Shown here: in pieces, positions 45,508-54,606 of the stretch
Position numbering within the stretch: the stretch's first letter is position 1
Layout: the number at the start of each line of letters is the position of its first letter
Origin: Solobacterium sp.
Lineage (GTDB): Bacteria > Bacillota_I > Bacilli_A > Erysipelotrichales > Erysipelotrichaceae
Direction: 5' to 3'
DNA length: 64,000 nt
Assembly: GCA_017430925.1 (NCBI GenBank)
Contig: JAFRMA010000057.1
Location: forward strand, 1 to 64,000
Position numbers and translations under genes: made by a program
The notes under the pieces: model-generated
What the model saw: the letters and a program-made list of their open reading frames with translations, nothing else
Database searches by the model: none
Told to the model about the DNA's origin: nothing

Positions 45508-45535
45508 ATTATAATTGGAAATAAGGATTTGACAA
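45508..45535 (-). promoter_or_regulatory. Promoter of the queT operon
   Basis: Minus strand TTGTCA (45530-45535), 16-base spacer, perfect TATAAT (45508-45513). The predicted start site is about 12 bases before the preQ1 aptamer. Confidence 0.75.
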
Positions 45536-45543
45536 TGAAAAGG

Positions 45544-46236
45544 TTATCCATTATCAATACGGATCATCTGGTATCCGATACCGATATGTGTCTGGATCAT
45601 ATCCTTGACCTTCAGTTTCTTTCTCAGGTTGGTCATGTAGACACGCAGGGAAGAAATATCCGACTCCATCCCGTTCCCCCAGATATGATCAATGATATAC
45701 GTATGTGTCAGGACTTTTCCGACATTCCGGGCAAGCAGACACAGCAGACGATATTCAATTGCGGTCAGATGGATCTCTTCCTGATCTACCTTGACCAGAT
45801 TAGACGCATAGTCAATCACCAGATTCCCGTTGATAAATACCGGGGATTCTTCTCTGTTTTCGGAGATATAGTTCATTCGTCTCTGGGCTGCGCGGATCCT
45901 TGCCAGTAATTCATCCACGGAGAACGGCTTGGTCAGATAATCGTCTGCGCCAGCGTCCAGAGCTTCGATCTTATCGTTGTCTTCTCCCCTGGCACTGATC
46001 ACGATGATCACTGCCGAAGACCATTTCCGTACTGTCTCCAGAACCTGGATTCCATCCATATCCGGCAGACCCAGATCCATCAGGATCATCTCCGGATGAT
46101 GAGACGCACATAAAGATATCGCTTCTGTACCGCAGCCCGCATAGACATACTGGTAATGATGGATTTTCAAGGTTGTAGTGATCAGGTTTGCGACTGAGCG
46201 GTCATCTTCTACTACAAGTATTTTCATCTCACTCAT
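45544..46236 (-). CDS. kdpE: KdpE-like OmpR-family response regulator
   Basis: A 230-residue transcription factor: receiver domain (about 1-120) with phospho-acceptor Asp in M-D-L-G-L-P-D-M-D-G and the conserved Lys in T-K-P-F, then a winged-helix DNA-binding domain (about 130-228) with E-Y-R-L-L and L-R-K-K-L-K. Sequence is closest to KdpE, the regulator of potassium transport. It overlaps the kinase gene by 8 bases, and the ATG with a GGAGG site 9 bases upstream was preferred to an upstream TTG. No kdpFABC genes are visible here; its likely target is the Ktr operon in which it lies. Confidence 0.92.
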   Translation of the reverse strand: MSEMKILVVEDDRSVANLITTTLKIHHYQYVYAGCGTEAISLCASHHPEMILMDLGLPDMDGIQVLETVRKWSSAVIIVISARGEDNDKIEALDAGADDYLTKPFSVDELLARIRAAQRRMNYISENREESPVFINGNLVIDYASNLVKVDQEEIHLTAIEYRLLCLLARNVGKVLTHTYIIDHIWGNGMESDISSLRVYMTNLRKKLKVKDMIQTHIGIGYQMIRIDNG

Positions 46237-48187
46237 GGATCTCAACCTCCTTGCGCTTCAGCGAAAAGCAGAATACCGCACCTTTGGGAAGATGATCATG
46301 GACTTCGATCGTTCCTTCATGAGCCTGCATGATCATTTCACACAGATTCAAACCAATACCCATCCGGCGGTAACTGTCTACAGGTATGGAATTCCCGGTA
46401 TAGAACAATTCAAAGATATGTTTCTTATCTTCATCACTGATCCCGTCTCCGTTATCTTCTATATACACACGGATCCACTCCGGTTCTGCTTTTGTATATA
46501 TACGGATCGTAGATCCTGCCGGAGTATATTTTATCGCATTATTGACTAGATTCACTACCACCTGCATGATCATTTTGGAATCTACTACCGCAAACAGATC
46601 ATCTTCGGAAGGTACACGGATAATCGTATGATGCGGATGAGGCTGGATATACCGCAGTCCCTGGTCGATGACGTCATCGATGTTTTCCGTGGAGAAATGC
46701 AGGTAAGTACTGTTTTCCAGTTTTGTCATCGCCAGGATATTTTCCATCTGGTCATTCAGCCACAGGGAGTCCTCATGCATATCCTCATAGATCTTCTGCT
46801 TGTCTTCCTGAGTGAGATCTTGTTCGTGCAGTAACAGATTTGTCGCGTTACCCGCAATCGATGTCAGCGGTGTACGCAGATCATGGGAAATCGAACGCAG
46901 TAATCCGGCTTTAAGTCTTTCGTTCTCGGCACGAATCTCGGCTTGTTGTCTTTCGTGGGCTATACGTTCTTTTTCCAGCGCCATGGTCAGTTCATGCAGG
47001 ATGGATAACAAGATGACATTCTCAAATTCCGTAAATTCCCTTTGATCCATATCAATGCCTAATACACCAAAAGAGTACGGATCCGCATGAATACTGAAAT
47101 ACCGGTACTGGAAATCCGGGAAATGAGAAGTAAACGCTCCGGAGTAGTGCTGATGTTCCGCAGTCCACTCTGCCGCTTCGCTTTCCCGGGTAAAGACATT
47201 CTGGTCGATCTCCTTCCCGGCAATCGAGAAGATATCCTCCGGATACACTTCCTTGCCGCGCCGGAAAATCACCGTACGATTCAGAAGACGTACCAGCTGC
47301 ATACACGTCACCTTGATGATCTCATTCTCATCGGCTGCTTTTTCAATCTGGTTGGAAGTGTCCAGAAGCAGTTTCGCCTGATAGGCATTCTCCGCGGAAC
47401 GTCTGGCAATCGTCTTCATCCGGCTGGTCAGGGTACCTGTCAGTAAAGCCGCAGACACCGAGACAAAATACGTCATCAGATACTCAGAGTTATAGACGAG
47501 CAAGGTGAACCTGGGCTCAATAAACAGGTAGTTAAACAGCAGGATATACAACACTGCGGAGAGGATACCGTACAGCGTATGTGAAGTAGACAAGGATACG
47601 ATCAGAATCGCTAGAATATAAATCGTAATGATATTGGCATTACTGAACCGTGACTGGTCAAACCACATCGACAACAATGTCGCCACGATCATCACAGAGA
47701 ATAAAATCAGAAAATCCCGGATATTCAGTACATTTCTGTTCTTCTTCTCCATCTGGGGATAAGAAGAGGCCATCGTATCCGGAATGATATGAATATTCAC
47801 TTCCGGAAGATAACTCATTACCTGTTCAGAAATGGATTTTCTGGCCGAAAGAATTAAAGAAGGAGCGCTGTAACCGAGAAACAGATCGGTTACCTTCGCT
47901 CTTTTTACGAATTCTGCTATGGTTAAAGCTATATCGTTGCTTAAGGTTGTATGTACATCAAAACCGCACTCACGCGCATATTGGATATTCTCCTGTAACT
48001 GTGTATCATCATCAATGTTTACTCCCGGTTTTCCGACATAGAGTGCCATGGCATCTTCTCTGGAAGACGTATGGATCTTGGAGGCGGAGCGTATTACACG
48101 TTTATTACTGGGAGAGGAAGAAAGGCATACCAAAACGATCGTTCTTTCTTTACGTTCTTCGGTTTTCCCTTCCGTTGTTCTGCTCAT
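46229..48187 (-). CDS. KdpD-like sensor histidine kinase lacking the N-terminal KdpD domain
   Basis: A 652-residue membrane kinase. The order is: a universal-stress-like domain (about 15-150), four membrane helices of the KdpD DUF4118 type (about 165-260), a GAF-like segment (about 280-400), HisKA with phospho-His in S-I-S-H-D-L-R-T-P, and a HATPase domain with N-A-I-K-Y-T and G-D-G-I-S. Compared with full KdpD (about 890 residues) the first ~240 residues, the KdpD Walker-containing domain, are absent; the gene begins normally with M-S-R, so this is a natural short form. It sits between ktrA-ktrB and kdpE, so potassium status is the likely cue. Confidence 0.9.
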   Translation of the reverse strand: MSRTTEGKTEERKERTIVLVCLSSSPSNKRVIRSASKIHTSSREDAMALYVGKPGVNIDDDTQLQENIQYARECGFDVHTTLSNDIALTIAEFVKRAKVTDLFLGYSAPSLILSARKSISEQVMSYLPEVNIHIIPDTMASSYPQMEKKNRNVLNIRDFLILFSVMIVATLLSMWFDQSRFSNANIITIYILAILIVSLSTSHTLYGILSAVLYILLFNYLFIEPRFTLLVYNSEYLMTYFVSVSAALLTGTLTSRMKTIARRSAENAYQAKLLLDTSNQIEKAADENEIIKVTCMQLVRLLNRTVIFRRGKEVYPEDIFSIAGKEIDQNVFTRESEAAEWTAEHQHYSGAFTSHFPDFQYRYFSIHADPYSFGVLGIDMDQREFTEFENVILLSILHELTMALEKERIAHERQQAEIRAENERLKAGLLRSISHDLRTPLTSIAGNATNLLLHEQDLTQEDKQKIYEDMHEDSLWLNDQMENILAMTKLENSTYLHFSTENIDDVIDQGLRYIQPHPHHTIIRVPSEDDLFAVVDSKMIMQVVVNLVNNAIKYTPAGSTIRIYTKAEPEWIRVYIEDNGDGISDEDKKHIFELFYTGNSIPVDSYRRMGIGLNLCEMIMQAHEGTIEVHDHLPKGAVFCFSLKRKEVEIHE

Positions 48188-48196
48188 GTTATCCCT

Positions 48197-48541
48197 TTAC
48201 AGACGTGAGATGATTCCTTTTTTCAACATTTGTTCAATCAATGCAGCAAATTCACTGCGGTAGTAGATATTCAGCAGACGTGGTCTGTGATGATAAACTT
48301 CCGGCTCTTTCTTTCCTTCCCCGTCTTCCGGCTCCGATGTGTAATACCGGGCCTGCAGCATTTCCATAGAAGGATGTTCCGACTTCTTCCCGGCTTCTTC
48401 CAGAACCGCAGTCATTGGTTCAATGACTTCCGGTTCGTGTTCTGTCATCGGTTCAATCACGAAAATAAGACTGCGGATCGAAAAATACAGTAAAGGAACG
48501 ATTACCAGTAAACTCACAATTATTATACTGTTTTCTGTCAT
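48197..48541 (-). CDS. Small membrane protein of unknown function in the Ktr operon
   Basis: A 114-residue protein with one hydrophobic N-terminal segment (about 5-27) and a soluble remainder: an acidic, glutamate-rich stretch (about 28-70) and a basic tail with Y-Y-x-x-x-F-A-A-L-I-E-Q-M. I do not recognise a family. It lies 11 bases from ktrA upstream and 9 bases from the kinase gene downstream, so it is co-expressed with potassium uptake. It may be a small accessory subunit of the KtrB channel or a kinase modulator; both are inference. Confidence 0.65.
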   Translation of the reverse strand: MTENSIIIVSLLVIVPLLYFSIRSLIFVIEPMTEHEPEVIEPMTAVLEEAGKKSEHPSMEMLQARYYTSEPEDGEGKKEPEVYHHRPRLLNIYYRSEFAALIEQMLKKGIISRL

Positions 48542-48552
48542 AAACGTACTCC

Positions 48553-49197
48553 CTACAGAGAAAAGCTTTTCTGTATATTTTCATGTTTGCCGAGAATCAA
48601 CATGTGCTGACCGGAATGGAGAACCGTATCCGTACCGATATTCATATCCATTTCACGATTCTTGATTCCGAGAATCGTGATCTGGTATCTTCTGCGGACA
48701 TCCAGTTCCCCGATCTTCTTCCCGTCCCACGATGCCGGCACATCCACTTCTACGATGGAATAGCCATCCATGAGTTCAATATAGTTGGAGATATTATCGG
48801 AACTGTAGCGGATTGCACACCAGTTACCCATCTGTCTCTCCGGGAAGACGACTGCCGTAGCACCGTTACGTAACAGGAATTTCTCCTGTGATCCGCTGGT
48901 TGCCCTGGAGATGATCATCTGCGCTCCCAGTTCATCCAGCAGGAATGTCGTTTCCAGGGAACTCAGGAAGTCATCACCGATAGCCACAAAGCAGATATCG
49001 AAATCCGGGATTCCGAGTGTCTCCATAAACGCCCGGTCTGTACTGTCACCGATCTGTGCTTCTGCCACATACGGCAATACTTTGTTAATCCGTTCTTCGT
49101 CTTTGTCCACAATCAGTATCTGGTGCCCAAGATCATGAAGTTTCATCGATGTATATCTTCCGAAACGTCCGGCACCAATCATCAGAATATTCTTCAT
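48553..49197 (-). CDS. ktrA: KtrA/TrkA-type potassium uptake regulatory subunit
   Basis: A 214-residue cytosolic protein: an N-terminal Rossmann (RCK-N) domain with G-A-G-R-F-G and D-K-D-E-E-R binds NAD(H) or ATP, and a smaller RCK-C domain follows (about 135-214), the binding site for c-di-AMP in many relatives. It gates the partner pore KtrB. The ATG with an 8-base spaced AGGAGG site was preferred to a GTG three bases upstream. It follows ktrB by about 9 bases. Confidence 0.92.
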   Translation of the reverse strand: MKNILMIGAGRFGRYTSMKLHDLGHQILIVDKDEERINKVLPYVAEAQIGDSTDRAFMETLGIPDFDICFVAIGDDFLSSLETTFLLDELGAQMIISRATSGSQEKFLLRNGATAVVFPERQMGNWCAIRYSSDNISNYIELMDGYSIVEVDVPASWDGKKIGELDVRRRYQITILGIKNREMDMNIGTDTVLHSGQHMLILGKHENIQKSFSL

Positions 49198-49209
49198 CAC
49201 TTGTTCCTC

Positions 49210-50544
49210 CTAGCCTACCGACAGCTTTTCTGCCGGCATCCGGCTGTATTCTTTCTTTGTGTTTGAAGCCATGGCATAAGCCAGAGTCAGACCTCCTGTT
49301 CTGCCGAAGTACATGAAGAAGATCAGCAGTAATTTGGAAGCATTACACAGGCTTGTGGTAATCCCGGTACTAAGTCCTACCGTACCTAAAGCAGACGCGC
49401 TTTCAAACATGGCGGTAATCACCGGTACAGACTCAATCGTTGAAATCACCAGCGAACCCACAAGTAATAATCCAAGATACAGCGTCATCAGGGTAAACGC
49501 GCTGCGGATCACATCGTCTTCGATTCTCCGCTTGAAGCAATTCACATTCTCACGTTTCCTCAGGAATGCGGAAGAAGACAGTAGTAATACCGCAATCGTG
49601 GTAACCTTCATACCACCTGCTGTTGATCCCGGAGCACCGCCGATGATCATCAGGAAGATCGTAATCAGCAGACCTCCCTCAGACATTGTCCCGTAATCGG
49701 TAGTGGAGAATCCGGCAGTACGTGGTGTGATCGACTGGAACAGAGATACCAGGAATCTCTCTTTCCCTGCAAGCATACGGAATTCAATCAGGTAGAAATA
49801 AAGAAACGGCATCAGGATCAATACTGCTGTACTGACCAGGATTACTTTTGTCTGCATGCGAAGTTTCTTGAACGATCTCCGGTTCTGCAGAAGGTCATCC
49901 CAGGTCAGGAATCCGATACCGCCGACAACGATCAGAAGTTCAATCACAATTGTGACCCAGGCATTTCCGGCGTAATGTGTCAGGGATGAGAATTGACCAT
50001 GGACACCCATTAAGTCAAAGCCGGCATTACAGAACGCGGATACCGCATGGAAGATGGCATAACCAATCCCCTTGACAATACCGAATTCCATCGCAAATCC
50101 CGGCAGTAACAACAATGCGCCGAACAGCTCAATCTCCAGTGCCCGGCACAGGAAAAATTTGGTAAACCGTACGATACCGCCGATATGATGGGCGGATACC
50201 GAATCCTGAAGGAATACTCTCTGCAGTATGCCGATACGCTTGCCGGTGATCATCAATGTCGCAGCGGTCAGGGCAATGACCCCAAAACCACCGATCTGTA
50301 TTAATAACAGAATGATTGTCTTCCCGAACATCGTCCACTGGGTAGCTGTATCGTAAACAACCAGTCCCGTAACACATACCGCAGAAGCAGAGGTAAACAG
50401 GGCATCAATTACCGATACATCTCCGTGTCTGGAAATCGGCAATAACAATAAACACATACCGCACAGGATCACCAGGAAAAACCCGATCAGGATCGTACGG
50501 AATGAATTCATATGGTCTTGTAAAAATATACGATATTTACGCAT
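49210..50544 (-). CDS. ktrB: KtrB/TrkH-type potassium uptake channel
   Basis: A 444-residue membrane protein with four pore-loop repeats, each with the glycine that lines the potassium filter: V-T-G, N-A-G, T-A-G and T-V-G at about residues 65, 175, 265 and 375. This is the plan of TrkH/KtrB sodium-coupled or facilitated potassium importers. The start was taken at the ATG (M-R-K-Y-R) behind a GGAGG site; an upstream TTG is in frame but unsupported. It is the first gene of a five-gene unit with ktrA, a small protein, a KdpD-like kinase and KdpE. Confidence 0.95.
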   Translation of the reverse strand: MRKYRIFLQDHMNSFRTILIGFFLVILCGMCLLLLPISRHGDVSVIDALFTSASAVCVTGLVVYDTATQWTMFGKTIILLLIQIGGFGVIALTAATLMITGKRIGILQRVFLQDSVSAHHIGGIVRFTKFFLCRALEIELFGALLLLPGFAMEFGIVKGIGYAIFHAVSAFCNAGFDLMGVHGQFSSLTHYAGNAWVTIVIELLIVVGGIGFLTWDDLLQNRRSFKKLRMQTKVILVSTAVLILMPFLYFYLIEFRMLAGKERFLVSLFQSITPRTAGFSTTDYGTMSEGGLLITIFLMIIGGAPGSTAGGMKVTTIAVLLLSSSAFLRKRENVNCFKRRIEDDVIRSAFTLMTLYLGLLLVGSLVISTIESVPVITAMFESASALGTVGLSTGITTSLCNASKLLLIFFMYFGRTGGLTLAYAMASNTKKEYSRMPAEKLSVG

Positions 50545-50633
50545 ACTTCCTCCGGTTATCAATATTATTCCCGATACATCGTTAAAACAGGATTAAAGAT
50601 CCGGCAGAAGAATTAATTTCGCATTAAAAACAC

Positions 50634-50672
50634 GTAAAAAAGGCTGTATTCACAGGTTTGTGAGTACAGCCT
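50634..50672 (-). terminator. Terminator of the hydrogenase gene
   Basis: A 13-pair imperfect stem (about 50641-50653 with 50660-50672) followed on the minus strand by six T residues; it separates the hydrogenase gene from the ktrB operon. Confidence 0.8.
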
Positions 50673-50698
50673 AAGTTAATTTCTTATACAGATACAGA

Positions 50699-52165
50699 TT
50701 ACTTCTGTCTGTGCATGGAGAACTGATCCATCGGATATTTCTTCAGATTCTCCAGGATCTTACGTCCGTCTGCCTGCGAGAGAAGTTTTGTACGGGCGTT
50801 TTTGATCTCGATTTCCGTACGGTGTTTGGACGGTCCGCCGACACATCCTCCCGGACACATCATACCCTCAATGAAGTCTTCCTGTAATTTACCGAAGTTC
50901 AGTAAGGTCAGAGCCGTCTTACATTCTTTTCCTCCGGCTACCTGTTTCAGTTTGATTGCGGAAGGATCTTCACCACGTTCTCTCATGACTTCCATGACAG
51001 CCGCAGCTACACCGCCGCTTCCCGCGAACTTCTTACCGAAGAGAGATGCTTCCTGATACTCTGTTTCGGCTTTTTCCAGTTCAATATCACGGGAAGCCAG
51101 AAGAGCGCCAAATTCACCATAGGTGATCGCGTAATCCGCATTGCCCGGTAATTCTTCGTCCTGGGTCTCGGATTTCTTTGCGATACACGGTCCGACAAAC
51201 ACGGTGACACAGCCGGGGTGGATCGTCTTCAGATAGCGGGATACCGCGCACATCGGAGATACGGTCAGGGACATATTCTCCTGGTATACCTTCGGGAAGT
51301 GTTTCTTCTGCATATTGATAAACGCAGGACAGCAGGAAGTCGTCAGTTTCTTTCCGTCACGGAAGGCCTCCGCCCACTCTTCTGCTTCGTAGGCAGCGGT
51401 CATATCTCCGCCCAGACCTACTTCCACCATGTCTTTAAAGCCAATCTTCTTTAATGCGATACGGATGGATTCCATGGAGATATCTGCCCCGAACTGGCCT
51501 TCTGTCGCCGGCGCGCACATCGCATAGACTTCATCTCCCTTACGGATATGATGAATAATATCCGGCAGATAAGCCTTGGAACCGATAGCACCGAACGGAC
51601 AGCTGTGGATGCAGTGACCGCAATTGATACATTTCTCTTCGTCAATGACACAGAAACCGTATTCATCATAGGTAATGGCATCTACCGGACAACGTCTCTT
51701 ACACGGACGTTCCAGATGTACGATCGCGCCGTAGGGGCAAGCTTCCGCGCACATACCGCATTCCTTACACTTGGACGCATCGATATGCGAACGTTTGTCT
51801 CCGATACTGATTGCGCCAAAACGGCAGGCACCCAAACATGCCTTACCGAGACAATGACGGCAGTTATCCGTTACGGAATAACTGGACAGCGGGCATTCGT
51901 CACATGCCGGTTTAATCACCTGTACGATGTTCTTGGAGTTTTCGTTTCCCTGTGTATTCTGCGCGCATGCCAGACGGATTCTCTGTCTGGTAATTTCTCT
52001 TTCTTTATAGATACAGCAGCGGTAATTCGGCTTAGGTCCGGGAATCAGACGATAGACAAGTTCATCCTTGTGTTCTTCATCCAGTTCATCGTTCCATGCC
52101 AGTCTGGCTACTTCTTCCCAGACTTTATGTTCATAAGTCAAAATGTGTGCATCACCTGTAATCAT
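50699..52165 (-). CDS. Monomeric iron-only ([FeFe]) hydrogenase
   Basis: A 488-residue enzyme with several 4Fe-4S ferredoxin clusters in the first half (C-x2-C-x2-C-x3-C-P patterns near residues 115-200) and an H-cluster domain. The H-cluster motifs read T-S-C-C-P-A-F (about residue 274), G-P-C-I-A-K-K and M-M-C-P-G-G-C-V-G-G. They differ from the classical P1-P3 (M-P-C in P2, A-C-x-G-G-C in P3), which points to a non-A group such as the poorly studied group B; this is my inference. No HydEFG maturases or partner subunits are adjacent. It would reduce protons with ferredoxin or sense hydrogen. It has its own terminator. Confidence 0.9.
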   Translation of the reverse strand: MITGDAHILTYEHKVWEEVARLAWNDELDEEHKDELVYRLIPGPKPNYRCCIYKEREITRQRIRLACAQNTQGNENSKNIVQVIKPACDECPLSSYSVTDNCRHCLGKACLGACRFGAISIGDKRSHIDASKCKECGMCAEACPYGAIVHLERPCKRRCPVDAITYDEYGFCVIDEEKCINCGHCIHSCPFGAIGSKAYLPDIIHHIRKGDEVYAMCAPATEGQFGADISMESIRIALKKIGFKDMVEVGLGGDMTAAYEAEEWAEAFRDGKKLTTSCCPAFINMQKKHFPKVYQENMSLTVSPMCAVSRYLKTIHPGCVTVFVGPCIAKKSETQDEELPGNADYAITYGEFGALLASRDIELEKAETEYQEASLFGKKFAGSGGVAAAVMEVMRERGEDPSAIKLKQVAGGKECKTALTLLNFGKLQEDFIEGMMCPGGCVGGPSKHRTEIEIKNARTKLLSQADGRKILENLKKYPMDQFSMHRQK

Positions 52166-52248
52166 GGTTGTGTCTCCTTGTTCTTATTTTATTATAAACT
52201 GCTTTTCTTTTTTTATAAAAGGACTAGAATAGAAAGCATTGTGAGGGA

Positions 52249-53469
52249 ATGATGAATCGTAGATACTGGTATGTATTTATTGCGATGTGCTGCATGGTTT
52301 CTGCCTCTGTAGGCACATGTATGAATATCGGGGGTATCTTTTATACACCGATTGCGGAGACACTGGGTACCGGCATAGGCGCTGTTACGTTATCCATGTC
52401 GATCCTGTCTGTTGTTACGAACTTTACCGGTATGAATGTGCGGCACTTACTGCGCAGATTCTCGTTCAAACAGGTCTTATTCTTATCCTTGGTCTTACTG
52501 GTATCTTCCACGGTGCTGAATGCGTTCTGTACGAATCTGTTCGTGTTGTACGTTCTCTGCGCTGTACGTGGTGTCGGTGTAGGCTTGTCAAACTTCGTCA
52601 TGGCTACCTTGCTGATCAATAACTGGTACCGCAAGAACCATGGCACCTTTACCAGTTTTGTGATGATGTTCAGCGGTATACCCGGGTTATTCCTATCTCC
52701 GTTATTCTCACGCTGGATCACCTTGTACGGCTGGCAGACTACATACATCCTGGTCGCAGGTATCATTATCCTGCTGGACCTGCCGGCGTTATTACTTCCG
52801 TATACGTTCACTCCGGAAGAAAGCGGGATGAAACCCTACGGGGCAGAAGAATACGAAGAATTCCTCAAGGAAAAGCCATCTCACTCTATATCAGATACTC
52901 CGGATGATTTCCGTTACCTATCCCGTCCGTTCCTTACAGCTGCGCTGTATACGGTTCTAGCGTGTGTTGCGGCACAGCTGCCTCAGCACCTGCCCGGACT
53001 GGCAATATCCCGGGGATTCTCTGCCGGACAAGGAGCTTTGATGTTATCATTCTCCATGGCAGGAAGTGTAATCATCAAGATCTTCTTCGGTACCTTCGCT
53101 GATCGTTTCGGTAACTCCAGGGCTATTGGTTTAACTGCCCTGATCAGCGCCCTGGCAATACTTCCCCTGTTGTTCGGACATTCGTTTATATTCATGGAAG
53201 CTGCGGCTTTCTTCTATACCTTTACCGGCGCGAATTCTTCGGTTGGTATCGCACTGATCGTGACCGACATGATGGGGCCTCAGAATTACGGGAAAGCCTA
53301 TCCGTTGATTACCTTTATCGGATCTATGGTCGGGGCATTCTCCGGGACGATGTTCGGCTTGTTGTATGACCTGGCAGGGACATATACACCAACCATGGTT
53401 ATCACCTGTATATTGCAGTTGTTGATCGTTGTGGTGGTGTTCCTGGGCTACCGGAAACAGAAAGCATAA
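52249..53469 (+). CDS. Major facilitator superfamily transporter
   Basis: A 406-residue membrane transporter with twelve predicted helices. The loop between helices 2 and 3 carries a weak form of the MFS A motif, and the overall pattern resembles monocarboxylate/oxalate-formate-type porters. The substrate cannot be inferred. The ribosome-binding site GAGGGA lies right before two adjacent ATG codons, so the true start could be 3 bases later. It is a single gene divergent from the hydrogenase gene and ends in a terminator shared with the dehydrogenase gene. Confidence 0.88.
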   Translation: MMNRRYWYVFIAMCCMVSASVGTCMNIGGIFYTPIAETLGTGIGAVTLSMSILSVVTNFTGMNVRHLLRRFSFKQVLFLSLVLLVSSTVLNAFCTNLFVLYVLCAVRGVGVGLSNFVMATLLINNWYRKNHGTFTSFVMMFSGIPGLFLSPLFSRWITLYGWQTTYILVAGIIILLDLPALLLPYTFTPEESGMKPYGAEEYEEFLKEKPSHSISDTPDDFRYLSRPFLTAALYTVLACVAAQLPQHLPGLAISRGFSAGQGALMLSFSMAGSVIIKIFFGTFADRFGNSRAIGLTALISALAILPLLFGHSFIFMEAAAFFYTFTGANSSVGIALIVTDMMGPQNYGKAYPLITFIGSMVGAFSGTMFGLLYDLAGTYTPTMVITCILQLLIVVVVFLGYRKQKA

Positions 53470-53489
53470 ACAAATACATAGCATACAGT

Positions 53490-53519
53490 AAAAAGATGGA
53501 GTGTTCTGCTCCATCTTTC
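53490..53519. terminator. Bidirectional terminator, MFS gene and dehydrogenase gene
   Basis: A 10-bp perfect stem (53492-53501 with 53509-53518), 7-base loop, A run on the left and T run on the right, between convergent genes. Confidence 0.85.
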
Positions 53520-53540
53520 TTTGCGTATAAGTTTTCCGGA

Positions 53541-54602
53541 TCAGCCAAGCAGTTCGGCTACTCTCTTACCGCATTCTTCACAGGATGCAGTACCGCCCTG
53601 GTCTCTTGTCAAAGTATCCTGGTTTACCAGCATCTCTTCGATCGTATCGATGATCTTCTTACCCCAGTCTTCATGACCGAAGAAGTCTAATAACTGGGAG
53701 GCTGCCCAGATACTTGCGAGAGGGTTGGCAATACCTTTTCCTGCGATATCGGGGGCAGAACCGTGAATTGGTTCAAACATGGAGGGGAAGGTTCTTTCCG
53801 GGTTGAGGTTGGCGCCTGCCGCAAGACCCATACCGCCGGCAATCGCTGCGCCGAGGTCTGTCAGGATATCCCCGAACAGATTGGATGTGACAACAACCTG
53901 GAAGCGTTTGGGATCCTTGACCATGAACATGCTGGCAGCGTCCACCAGGTAAGAATACGTCTTTACTTCCGGATATTCTTTACCGACTTCCGCGAAGATC
54001 TTGTCCCAGAAGACCATGGAGTAGTTCAGGGCATTCCCCTTGGATATACTTGTCAGGGTTTTGTTTTCTTTCTTTGCGAGTTCATAGGCATAGCGGATGA
54101 CACGTTCACAGCCTTTTCTGGAGAATACACCGTTCTGGATGACCACTTCCTGCGGTGAATCCGGATACAGCCAGGCTCCGCTTCCTGCATATTCTCCTTC
54201 GCTGTTTTCACGGATGTAGATCATATCGACATCTTCCGGCTGTACTCCCTTGATCGGGCATTGTGCGCCTTTCAGCAGTTTTACCGGACGCAGGTTGACA
54301 TATTCATCAAAGTCATGACGGATACGAAGTAACAGATCACGTAAAGAGATATGATCCGGTACGCCGGGATAACCTACTGCCCCAAGCAGGATCGCGTCAT
54401 ATTGTTTTAGCGTCTCCATACCGTCTGCAGGCATCATTTCTCCGTTTTTCAGATAGTACTCACATCCCCAGGGATAGGTCGTAAATTCAAAGCCGAAGGA
54501 TCCATCCAGCTCTGATACACGATTTAATACACGTACTGCCTCGGTCATGACTTCCGGCCCGATACCATCACCCGGAATAACCGCAATCTTAAATTTCTCC
54601 AT
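53541..54602 (-). CDS. Isopropylmalate/isocitrate dehydrogenase-family enzyme (tartrate or D-malate dehydrogenase-like)
   Basis: A 353-residue NAD(P)-linked beta-decarboxylating dehydrogenase. Conserved blocks: G-D-G-I-G-P-E-V at the start, R-E-N-S-E-G-E-Y near residue 130, and E-P-I-H-G-S-A-P-D-I with the nucleotide-binding Asp. The R-L-R-H-D-F-like substrate loop (L-L-R-I-R-H-D-F) and the whole length fit the tartrate/D-malate dehydrogenase branch (TtuC/DmlA) more than leucine LeuB, and no leu genes adjoin. It converts D-malate or tartrate to a keto acid plus CO2, if the branch is right. It follows the MBL gene by 4 bases and is downstream of the divergent LysR gene. Confidence 0.85.
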   Translation of the reverse strand: MEKFKIAVIPGDGIGPEVMTEAVRVLNRVSELDGSFGFEFTTYPWGCEYYLKNGEMMPADGMETLKQYDAILLGAVGYPGVPDHISLRDLLLRIRHDFDEYVNLRPVKLLKGAQCPIKGVQPEDVDMIYIRENSEGEYAGSGAWLYPDSPQEVVIQNGVFSRKGCERVIRYAYELAKKENKTLTSISKGNALNYSMVFWDKIFAEVGKEYPEVKTYSYLVDAASMFMVKDPKRFQVVVTSNLFGDILTDLGAAIAGGMGLAAGANLNPERTFPSMFEPIHGSAPDIAGKGIANPLASIWAASQLLDFFGHEDWGKKIIDTIEEMLVNQDTLTRDQGGTASCEECGKRVAELLG

Positions 54603-54606
54603 TATC

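Noticed and set aside
50545..50640. c-di-AMP (ydaO-type) riboswitch upstream of ktrB
   Set aside because: The leader is only about 95 bases, too short, and shows no matching stem-loops.
51548..52252. Open frame of 234 codons on the plus strand, antisense to the hydrogenase
   Set aside because: Composition reflects the complementary strand of cysteine-rich Fe-S coding sequence; no start signal or homology.
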